NCBI GenBank assembly: GCA_963836695.1
Contig: CAWIKX010000040.1
Span: 124,001 to 188,000 of the forward strand
DNA length: 64,000 bases
DNA from: Roseiarcus sp963836695
GTDB taxonomy: Bacteria > Pseudomonadota > Alphaproteobacteria > Rhizobiales > Beijerinckiaceae
Direction: 5' to 3'
Part shown: positions 53,916 to 61,129 of the stretch, one piece after another
How positions within the stretch are numbered: position 1 is the stretch's first letter
Layout: each line of letters starts with the position of its first letter
Translations under genes and position numbers: made by a program
The notes under the pieces: generated by a model
The model's input: only the letters and a program-made list of their open reading frames with translations
What the model was told of the DNA's origin: nothing
Database searches by the model: none

Positions 53916-54602
53916 ATGCTCAACGACCTTCCGGTCGTAAGAGAAGCGTTTCCGCGAACCGTCCGGCTCGTATCCACGGCGCGTCTCCGACCGCCGGTGC
54001 TGGAGGCGCTCGTTTCAGCCGAGGACGCCGCGGCACTCGCCGAAATCGAAGGGGCGACCAGCAATCGCCTGTTGGCGGAGAGCCGAGGAACGGAGGGCAT
54101 CGGGCGGGGAGAATTCATTCACGGCGTGCCCTATGCGAGTTTCGTCAACGCCGCCTTCGCCTACGGGAAGCCGCGCGAGGCCAACCGCTTCAATGCAGCC
54201 CATGGCGCCTGGTACGCCGCGTTCGATGTCGAGACCTGCTTGCGTGAGGTCGCCCATCACATGAGCGAGTTCCTCGCGCGATCGGGCCAATTCAAGGGCG
54301 TCGTCGAATATTCCGAAATGTTCGCCAGCATGGCCGGGGAGTTCGTCGATCTTCGGCAGGCGCCCGACCACCCCTGTCTCGATCCGGACCCGGCGGTCAG
54401 CTATCCGATCGGAAACGCGATCGCCGATGCTGCGCGGGCGCAAGGGCTCAACGGGATCATCTATCCTTCCGTCCGGCAGGCAGGAGGAACGTGCATCGTG
54501 GCTCTAAGGCCGCACGCGGTCCAGTCCGTCGCGCCCGGCGCCGTTTATCGACTGAAATGGTCAGGCGATAAGGAGCCGACGGTCACGAGGGTCTCCAAAT
54601 AG
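53916..54602 (+). CDS. RES-domain toxin (NAD-degrading)
   Basis: RES toxins break down NAD (phosphorolysis or hydrolysis) and stop growth. The 228-residue product has RLVSTARLRPPVLEALVSAE at the start, then the RES core with REANRFNAAHGAWYAAFDVE (family Arg), TCLREVAHH (family Glu) and GIIYPSVRQAGGTCIVALR (family Ser), which together give the domain its name. The C-terminal strand ends YRLKWSGDKEP. It is the partner of the DUF2384 antitoxin at 53336, with a repeat element in between. All three signature residues appear present, so the toxin may be active. Confidence 0.88.
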   Translation: MLNDLPVVREAFPRTVRLVSTARLRPPVLEALVSAEDAAALAEIEGATSNRLLAESRGTEGIGRGEFIHGVPYASFVNAAFAYGKPREANRFNAAHGAWYAAFDVETCLREVAHHMSEFLARSGQFKGVVEYSEMFASMAGEFVDLRQAPDHPCLDPDPAVSYPIGNAIADAARAQGLNGIIYPSVRQAGGTCIVALRPHAVQSVAPGAVYRLKWSGDKEPTVTRVSK

Positions 54603-54638
54603 CAGCTGGTGTCTTCCGGTGAGGTCCGAGACGCGTGG

Positions 54639-54977
54639 CTATCGCCGCGGCGGGAAACCGCCGGCAACCACCGGATGCAGCTTCGCGCCTAGTTTGCGGT
54701 TGAACTCTTCGGCCTCGAATTGGGCGTTGACAGCTTCCGTCTTGTCCTCGCGCGGCATTGGGCATTGAGCATCGGCGCCAACCGCGCCCATGCGCGCGAC
54801 CATAGTTCTGAACGCGGTTTCCAGTTGCTCGCGATCACGCTCGGCGGCGAAAACCTCAGTGATCCAGACGTCGGCGCCGCTTCTTGACGAGGCGACGCAG
54901 AAGGTCCAGCGCGGCGGAGCGAGCGCGAACACGGGCAGAGAGACGATGATTGCGGCCAGCGCTATCGGAATGCGCAT
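54639..54977 (-). CDS. Small exported protein of unknown function
   Basis: The 112-residue product starts MRIPIALAAIIVSLPVFALA, a clear Sec signal peptide with probable cleavage after residue 20. The mature part contains WTFCVASSRSGADVWITEVF and ADAQCPMPRED, with two Cys that could form a disulfide, and is otherwise not recognised. It reads leftward, opposite to the surrounding phage genes, which suggests a cargo gene. The start is chosen for the signal peptide; an in-frame start 24 bases upstream is possible. Confidence 0.65.
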   Translation of the reverse strand: MRIPIALAAIIVSLPVFALAPPRWTFCVASSRSGADVWITEVFAAERDREQLETAFRTMVARMGAVGADAQCPMPREDKTEAVNAQFEAEEFNRKLGAKLHPVVAGGFPPRR

Positions 54978-55126
54978 CGCCCTCACTCCTGCGTAAGCCA
55001 CCCGGGCGCGAAAGTAGGCGCCAATCCCTAACGGAATACGAAGGCCTATTACCCAACCCTCTCCGGCGATGGCCCGTCAAAAGACGGACTCCGTATGGGA
55101 GGACGGAGATCCAAGGAAACGATCCT

Positions 55127-56533
55127 ATGTCGGAACCCGTCAGACGCGCCCTGCCCCCAAGCGTTTTCGCCCGGCTCGCCGATGCGACGCGATATGTGAT
55201 CACCGGCGTGTCGCCAGACACCTGGTTCGGCCCGCTGCTGCCGCTCGCGCCGATGGCGCCGCCCGACGTCAAGGGGCGCCAATGGGACTATCCATTCGGG
55301 GCCAACCTCAATTACATCCCGCGCGCCGAAGACAGCGTTTCGTTTGCCGAACTGCGCGGGCTCGCGGACGCGCTGCCGCTTCTGCGCGCGGTGATTGAAA
55401 CCCGCAAGGACCAGCTCGCGGCGCAGGCCTTCGCCATCCGCTCGCGCAACCGCGAGGATTCGTCGGCAAGCTCTCAGGCGATCGATCAGGTCACGCGCTT
55501 CTTCGCCCGCCCCGACCGGCGCCGTTCGTTCGCCGACTGGCTGCGCATGCTGCTCGAAGAGATGCTGGTCATCGACGCGGCGACCATTTATCCGCGTTAC
55601 AATCGCGGCGGCTCGCTCTATGCGCTCGACATTATCGACGGGTCGACGATCAAGCCGCTGATCGGCGAAGACGGGCGCGCGCCCGAGCCGCCCGACCCTG
55701 CCTACCAACAGATCCTCAAGGGCATCCCCGCCGCCGACTTCTCCGCCGTCGAGCTCCTCTATCTGCCGCGCAACCTCCGCGCCCATCGGCTCTATGGCAT
55801 GAGCCCGGTCGAGCAGATCGCGCTGACCGTCAACATCGCGCTGAGGCGCGACGCCTCGACCCTCGACTATTACCGCGCCGGCTCCTCGCCGGACGCCTTC
55901 GCCACCTTGCCCAAGGAATGGACGGCGGACCAGATCCGCTCGTTCCAAGATTATTTCGACGCTTTGATGAGCGGCAATTTGGCGCGCAGACGCCAGACCA
56001 AGTTCATGCCCGCCGACTTCAAGCTGATCGAGGCGCGCCAGCCGCCACTCAAGGACCAGTACGACGAGTGGCTGGCGCGCATCATCTGCTACGCCTTCTC
56101 GGTCCCCGTTTCGCCATTCGTGAGCCAGGTCAACCGGGCGACCGGCGAGACCATGCGCCAGCAGGCGACGCAGGAAGGACTGGTGCCGCTCAAGGCATGG
56201 GTGAAGAACGCGCTCGACCACGTGATCTGCGTCTGCATGAACGAGCCGGGGCTCGAGTTCGTGTGGGTGGGCGACGATGCGATCGACCCACTCGAGCAGG
56301 CGCAGACGCTGCAGATCCTGGTCGGCGCGGGCATCAAGACGCGCGAGGAAGCCCGCGCCGACCTTGGCCTTGCGCCGGGGGGCAGCGGTGCGCCGGGCAA
56401 GCCGCAGGCAGGGTTGGGGAAGTTCAATCCGCACCACGACGAGCGCGGCCAGTTCGCGACGGCGGATGGCGCGGCTCGTCGGCCGCCCAGCGCGAAAGCC
56501 GCGCCCGACGCGCGTCCAGGACGCGAGCAATGA
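55127..56533 (+). CDS. Phage portal protein
   Basis: The portal forms the twelve-fold ring through which DNA enters the capsid. The 469-residue product starts MSEPVRRALPPSVFARLADA after an AAGGA box; the longer open frame upstream has no similarity. Portal features are RGLADALPLLRAVIETRKDQ near residue 85, LEEMLVIDAATIYPRYN, IDGSTIKPLIGEDGRAPEPP, VELLYLPRNLRAHRLYGMSP near 215 and SVPVSPFVSQVNRATGETMR near 330. The tail FNPHHDERGQFATADG is a small C-terminal motif known from other phage structural proteins. It is complete, unlike the second partial copy that follows directly. Confidence 0.92.
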   Translation: MSEPVRRALPPSVFARLADATRYVITGVSPDTWFGPLLPLAPMAPPDVKGRQWDYPFGANLNYIPRAEDSVSFAELRGLADALPLLRAVIETRKDQLAAQAFAIRSRNREDSSASSQAIDQVTRFFARPDRRRSFADWLRMLLEEMLVIDAATIYPRYNRGGSLYALDIIDGSTIKPLIGEDGRAPEPPDPAYQQILKGIPAADFSAVELLYLPRNLRAHRLYGMSPVEQIALTVNIALRRDASTLDYYRAGSSPDAFATLPKEWTADQIRSFQDYFDALMSGNLARRRQTKFMPADFKLIEARQPPLKDQYDEWLARIICYAFSVPVSPFVSQVNRATGETMRQQATQEGLVPLKAWVKNALDHVICVCMNEPGLEFVWVGDDAIDPLEQAQTLQILVGAGIKTREEARADLGLAPGGSGAPGKPQAGLGKFNPHHDERGQFATADGAARRPPSAKAAPDARPGREQ

Positions 56534-56611
56534 TGCGGTGAGGTCAGCGACATCAGCCGTCGGGTATCCGGCGGGGCGGCAAGATGCCATGAAAATGTCT
56601 GGCGAAAACCG

Positions 56612-57000
56612 ATGAGCGGCAACTTGGCGCGCCGGCGCCAGACCAAGTTCATGCCCGCCGACTTCTCGCTGATCGAATCGCGCCAGCCGCCTGCTGAAAG
56701 ACCAGTACGACGAGTGGCTGGCGCGCCTCATCTGCTACGCCTTCTCGGTCCCGTCTCGCCTTTCGTGTCACAAGTGAACCGCGCGACCGGCGAGACCCTG
56801 CGGCAGCAGGCGACGAAGGAGGGGCTCGTGCCGCTCAAGGCCCGGGTGAAGAATGCGCTCGACCATGTGATCCAGGTCCGCATGGCCGAGGCCGGGCTCA
56901 AGTTCGTCCGGATCGGCGACGACGCGATCGATCCGCTCGAGCAGGCCCCGACGCTGAGATCCTGGTCGGCGCAGCATCAAGACGCGAGCAGCGCGCAAGC
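56612..57000 (+). pseudogene. Partial, frameshifted second copy of the portal gene
   Basis: The stretch repeats the part of the portal gene from SGNLARRRQTKFMPADF to DDAIDPLEQAPTL at clearly diverged but high nucleotide similarity (source region 55968-56330). Two small indels, near 56690 and 56750, disrupt it (the reading passes from FSLIESRQPP to a wrong frame, then returns at VSPFVSQVNRATGETLRQQA), and similarity fades after about 56985. The differences are spread along the copy, many at third positions, which suggests recombination with a related phage rather than a recent tandem duplication. Confidence 0.82.
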
Positions 57001-57206
57001 AATATGCGACGGAACCCGAGCAATTCTGGGTGTGAGAACAAAAAGAGAACATTTTCTTGACCGCTTACGCCGGTCGTGGCATATTTAGCTACAGTGGGAG
57101 AAGTGGCGGAGGCGATGGCGCCCCTGCCGTTCCCGCCTCCTCCAAGCAAATTCCGTTCTTGCCCGCCGTGCCCGCCGGCTGTTCGCTTGCTTCTTCTGGA
57201 GCCTGC

Positions 57207-58355
57207 ATGTCTGCTCTTGACCTCTTCCTGCCACTCGCCAAGATTGACCTTGACCGCCGCCTCGTCACCGGGGTCGCGACGGCTGAGACACCGGATCGCT
57301 CGGGCGAGATCTTCGACTACGGCTCGAGCAAGCCCTATTTCGAGAAATGGTCCTCGGAAGCCGCGGCGGCGAGTGGCGGCAAATCGCTCGGCGCCGTTCG
57401 CGCCATGCATGGTTCCGTCGCCGCCGGCAAGTTGACCGACATCGCCTTCGACGATGATGCAAAACGGGTCACGGTATGCGCCAAAATTGTCGACGACGAC
57501 GAATGGCGGAAAGTTCAGGAGGGCGTTTACACGGGGTTCAGCCAGGGCGGACGCTATGTCAAGCGATGGGCCGATCCCGAGACCGGTCTCATCCGCTACA
57601 CCGCCGAGCCGCACGAAATCTCGCTTGTTGATCTGCCCTGCGTACCCGACGCGACGTTCGACGTAATCAAGGGCGGTGTCGTCGAAAGGCGCGGCTTCGC
57701 CTTGCGCTCCGGGCCGATCGACCCCGACATGAATGCGGAGAGTGAAGAGGGCCACGATTGCGACGCTGACAAGCGCGATTTCTCGGCGGGGGAGCGTAAG
57801 CAAGACGCCGAAGAAGGTGTCGCTCTGCCCGACGGTTCCTATCCGATCCTGTCCGCCACGGACGTCGAGAACGCCGTGGGCGACTACTACCGGAGCGCCC
57901 GGAAACCGGAGGTCAAGGGGCACATCATTGCGCGCGCCAAGACGATCGGCGCTGAAAGCGCGCTTCCAGAAGGTTGGGTGGAGGCGGTCGACAAAGCAGC
58001 CGCTTCCTCCAGTCTGTTGGGCGCGCCAGACGCGCCCAACGCGCTGGCTAAAGCCCTCACCTACGCGGCTTTAAAGCTCGACCGCGCCACCGCGGAAAAT
58101 GCGCGCTTGCGAAAGGCGCTCGACGATCTTGCTCCGGCGCTCGCGGACATGAAGAAGCGCATCGCTTCGCTCGAAGCCCAGCCTCTACCGCCCAAGGCGG
58201 CGTTGCGCTCGATCGCTAAGGCGGCCGATGGAGCCGACCACGGCCTGGTTAGCGCCGACGACGCTGTCCGGCGCTTGGCTTCTCTGCCAGCTCACGAGCG
58301 CGCGCTCGCGCTAACCAAGCTAAGCCTCGCCAATCCCGCTGCCCCACGGTTCTGA
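57207..58355 (+). CDS. Phage prohead protease-like protein
   Basis: The 382-residue product starts MSALDLFLPLAKIDLDRRLV with a TGGAG box six bases upstream. The N-terminal 160 residues match the phage prohead serine protease pattern: RAMHG with His at 68, VYTGFSQGG with Ser at 112, and the strand HEISLVDLPCVPDATFDVIK. The middle contains ALPDGSYPI...VENAVGDYYR and HIIARAKTIGAESALPEGW, a helical module seen in XkdF-type phage proteins. A coiled-coil-like part follows (ATAENARLRKALDDLAPALA), suggesting a built-in scaffold. Such proteases mature the capsid. Confidence 0.8.
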   Translation: MSALDLFLPLAKIDLDRRLVTGVATAETPDRSGEIFDYGSSKPYFEKWSSEAAAASGGKSLGAVRAMHGSVAAGKLTDIAFDDDAKRVTVCAKIVDDDEWRKVQEGVYTGFSQGGRYVKRWADPETGLIRYTAEPHEISLVDLPCVPDATFDVIKGGVVERRGFALRSGPIDPDMNAESEEGHDCDADKRDFSAGERKQDAEEGVALPDGSYPILSATDVENAVGDYYRSARKPEVKGHIIARAKTIGAESALPEGWVEAVDKAAASSSLLGAPDAPNALAKALTYAALKLDRATAENARLRKALDDLAPALADMKKRIASLEAQPLPPKAALRSIAKAADGADHGLVSADDAVRRLASLPAHERALALTKLSLANPAAPRF

Positions 58356-58663
58356 ACGCGGCCGCCGGCTTAGCCCGCAGTCAATCGTCTACTTCGAGAC
58401 CCCGCCGCGCTGTGACTTTCCTCCCGGTCGCAGTCGACGAAATCGCTGACGCCGCGGCGTTCAGCGAGGCGGCGGTCGAGGCTCAGCGGGCCATCGCCTT
58501 GCTTACGGCGGCGATCGCCCGGCCGCTCGAAGCCTCGACCGCCGCGGATTTCCTCCGGACCGGCTCGCCGCTCGTACTTGGCGACAGGAAAAGTCAGCGG
58601 GCGACCCGGTACGACTTGGCCATCGTCGCCCACGCGACGTTTGGCGCTTTCAAGGAGACCCTG
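58356..58663. other. Gap between prohead protease and lipoprotein genes
   Basis: A frame from GTG 58412 stays open and joins the lipoprotein gene in phase; its first 84 residues (for example AIALLTAAIARPLEASTAAD) are Ala-rich, have no recognisable family and no ribosome site. I take it as an open but untranslated or decayed extension. Nothing else is seen in these 308 bases apart from the AAGGAG box that serves the ATG at 58664. Confidence 0.4.
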
Positions 58664-58963
58664 ATGATCCCTTTCAAGCCCAAATTTGCTCTCGTTGCTG
58701 TCTGCAGCCTGCTCGGTGGGTGCACGTCCACTGGGCAACTTACGCCCGCTGCGTCGACGGCCATAACCACTGCCTACAATAACGTGTGCAATGCGCTGCC
58801 AGCGCTTGGTCCCATCTCCGCGACAATGAACGCCGACGCCAAGAACGCCTACGCCCAGGCGCAGACGATATGCGTAGCTGGCGCGCCGACGAACGCCATT
58901 GCTGCAGGAGTCGATATCCTCGCAATCGAGAACGCGCTCCTTCCTTACTTCAAGAAGGCGTAG
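58664..58963 (+). CDS. Small lipoprotein in the prophage
   Basis: The 99-residue product starts MIPFKPKFALVAVCSLLGGC: basic n-region, hydrophobic core and lipobox LLGGC, with Cys20 as the probable lipidated residue. An AAGGAG box lies seven bases upstream, which decides the start over a longer open frame. The mature part is Ala/Thr-rich (STAITTAYNNVCNALPALGP) and ends LPYFKKA. No family is certain; phage lipoproteins of this size can act in lysis or in superinfection exclusion. It lies between prohead protease and major capsid genes. Confidence 0.72.
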   Translation: MIPFKPKFALVAVCSLLGGCTSTGQLTPAASTAITTAYNNVCNALPALGPISATMNADAKNAYAQAQTICVAGAPTNAIAAGVDILAIENALLPYFKKA

Positions 58964-59257
58964 CGCTTCAGCCAAGCCAAGACCGTCCCGCCAGGTCTGC
59001 GCGAGAATTTAGGCGCATCATTCGCCAAAGTCTAAGTTCGGCGTGTATCGCAAGCTTAAGCGATAATGGAGCCATTTCTTCACTGCCGTCCTCGTCCGAC
59101 ATCGCCTCGCTATGTTTCAGCACGATCAACTCGCGCTTCAAAGGCTGAGAATCTGGGTCCCGTCGAAAGCCCCTTAACGGTCGAGCGCGCGACGCGCACT
59201 ACCGTCCTCCAAACCCCTTGCTTCAATAACCCCTATTCGCGCTAAAGGACTGCTCTC

Positions 59258-60454
59258 ATGAACATCGCGCTGACGACCCAGGAAACGCTGGGTCTGATGA
59301 AGGAATCGCTTGCCAAGAACGTTACGATCCAGACGGGCCTCACGGCTTATGATCTGCAAGCGCCAGCGAAGAACCTCTATCCGACGATCACGCCATTGAG
59401 AAATTCAATTCCTCGCGTCGGGCGCCTCAACCCCGGCGACGCGGCGCACTGGCGTTCGATTTTCGCCACAACTGGTTCAGGCTTCGATGCGATGGGCTGG
59501 GTTCCGGAAGGCCAGCGCTCGGCGAGCATGTCTTATTCGGCTGTCTCGATCACGCTACCTTATGTGACGCTTGGCGAAGAAGACACAGTGACGTTCGAAG
59601 CCGAAGCGGCGGCGCAGGGCTTCGAAGACGTCAACGCTACAGCGACCTTGCGCATTCTACAGAAGACAATGCGCAAGGAAGAAACGGCGCTGCTTGGCGG
59701 CAACGTTTCGCTCGCGCTCGGCAAACCCGGCACGCCGACACTCAGCGCCTCGGGCACGGGCGGAACGCTGCCGGCCACGACTTATTCGGTCATTGTCGTC
59801 GCACTGACGTTTGAAGGTTATCGCAATTCCACGCCTGCCAGCGTCGCGACCACGATGACCATCACCGGCAATGACGGCAACAGCTATACGTTGAGCGGTG
59901 GCTCCTCGCTGCGCAGCACCAACGCGACGCAGCTTGTCGGCGCTGGCCAGACATTGTTTGCGACTGCCCCCATTGTCAATGGGGCCGTCGCTTATGCATG
60001 GTATGTTGGGGCTGTCGGCTCGGAAACCCTGCAGGCGATCACCACGATTAATAGCGCCGCCTTTAGCGCGCCGCTCACAACCGGTCAGCAGCCAGCGACC
60101 GCCATTACTGCCGACAATTCCCGCAACCCTGGACTGGCGTTCGACGGTTTGCTGACAGACGGTTTCAACCCGGCGACGAGCTCGTTCGTGCAAGCACTGC
60201 CGTCTGGCGTCGCGGGGACCGGCACGCCGCTTACGCCTTCAGGCCGAGGCTCGATTCTCGAGATCGACAATATGCTGCTGCAGATGTGGAACAGCTATCG
60301 GCTGTCGCCAACGGTGATCTACGTCAATGCACAGGAGCAGAAGAACATCACGGCAAAATGCTTGACGAACGCGTCGGGCCCGCTCGTTCGCTACAATGTC
60401 GACGCCTGGCCAAGGCCAAGCCACTCGGAAAGCTTGGCAGGGCTCCCAGCGTGA
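59258..60454 (+). pseudogene. Phage major capsid protein (SU10-like), C-terminus lost
   Basis: The frame starts MNIALTTQETLGLMKESLAK with an AAGGA box upstream and reads well to residue about 383. Capsid features are IQTGLTAYDLQAPAKNLYPT, WRSIFATTGSGFDAMGWVPE and EAAAQGFEDVNATATLRIL; residues about 155-290 form an Ig- or FnIII-like insert (TYSVIVVALTFEGYRNSTPA, AVAYAWYVGAVGSETLQAI), as in SU10-type capsids. After ASGPLVRYNVDA (near 60408) the normal roughly 90-residue end is missing and is replaced by 15 unrelated residues. The breakpoint meets a minus-strand HAF-repeat fragment. The product probably cannot assemble. The 294 bases upstream contain no gene. Confidence 0.78.
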
Positions 60455-60578
60455 CAGCGCTGCCGTCGGTCCACTCATTGGCAAGTTCGGCTCCGTTGAG
60501 AAAAACGCTTTGTCCCACCATTTGCTCCGCGGCGTTGATGCCGCGAGGTAACGACCCTTTCGCCAGGCAAGCTGCAAG
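60412..60578 (-). pseudogene. Fragment of a HAF-repeat protein gene
   Basis: One minus-strand frame reads LPRGINAAEQMVGQSVFLNG followed by AELANEWTDGSAVTLGALPS, which follows the HAF-repeat pattern (GINxxGQxVGxS...WxxGxxxxLGxLPG) known from extracellular bacterial proteins. Only about one repeat is present; both ends run into unrelated sequence and no start is available. It replaces the end of the capsid gene, so it was brought in by a rearrangement. The Gly-to-Glu change in the first motif (AAEQ for AxGQ) shows further decay. Confidence 0.55.
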
Positions 60579-60754
60579 CTTCCTTCATCCAGGACCAAAA
60601 ATGAAACGTTCACTTGCCGCTGGAATTCCGGTGCTTTTCTCCCGGTTCGGCGTCGGGCGCCCACTTAGCGGTGTCGCCGAGGCGGATCATCGCGAATAAC
60701 CGACGATGGAACTACGGTTTCAGTCCGCCTACCCAGCGCTCCAAATCGAGCTCC

Positions 60755-61129
60755 ATGCGGCAAGAAGTCCGCGGCTCCGCTCCGAGACCGGGCGGGTGCC
60801 CCAGCACTGACGGGGAAGCCTCGGCAGGGAAAGTCCGTCTCAGCCTCAAATTCGACGCGCTGCTGCTCGCCAGGGTGAGTGAGTCAGCTAAGCAACAGGG
60901 AATCAATCGGACTTCTTGGCTACATCGCGCGGCCTTTGACGCGCTTAGCGACCCACAAAGCAAACTCTTAAGCGTCATCCACGTCGCCAATCCCTTCCCG
61001 GGCGCGGCGAAGCCCACTAGGCGTAGAGTCCCGGTGTTCTTTCGACCGGCTATGACGCCACTCTCTCCCATCCTTCGGATTTCTGATGAAGCGTTTCTGG
61101 ATCTCCATTACGACCTTCTCGCTAATTGA
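60755..61129 (+). CDS. Possible ribbon-helix-helix DNA-binding protein
   Basis: The 124-residue frame from ATG 60755 contains GKVRLSLKFDALLLARVSES followed by AKQQGINRTSWLHRAAFDAL: a strand with alternating basic and hydrophobic residues and two helices with the RTSWLHRAA pattern of Arc/CopG-type regulators. The N-terminal 30 residues are low-complexity, so the real start may be further in. The C-terminal 45 residues are not recognised and overlap the next frame by 44 bases. A phage or cargo regulator is plausible but unproven. Confidence 0.45.
   Translation: MRQEVRGSAPRPGGCPSTDGEASAGKVRLSLKFDALLLARVSESAKQQGINRTSWLHRAAFDALSDPQSKLLSVIHVANPFPGAAKPTRRRVPVFFRPAMTPLSPILRISDEAFLDLHYDLLAN

Noticed and set aside
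55049..56731. 560-codon open frame on the minus strand
   Set aside because: It is antisense to the portal gene and its partial copy and resembles no protein.
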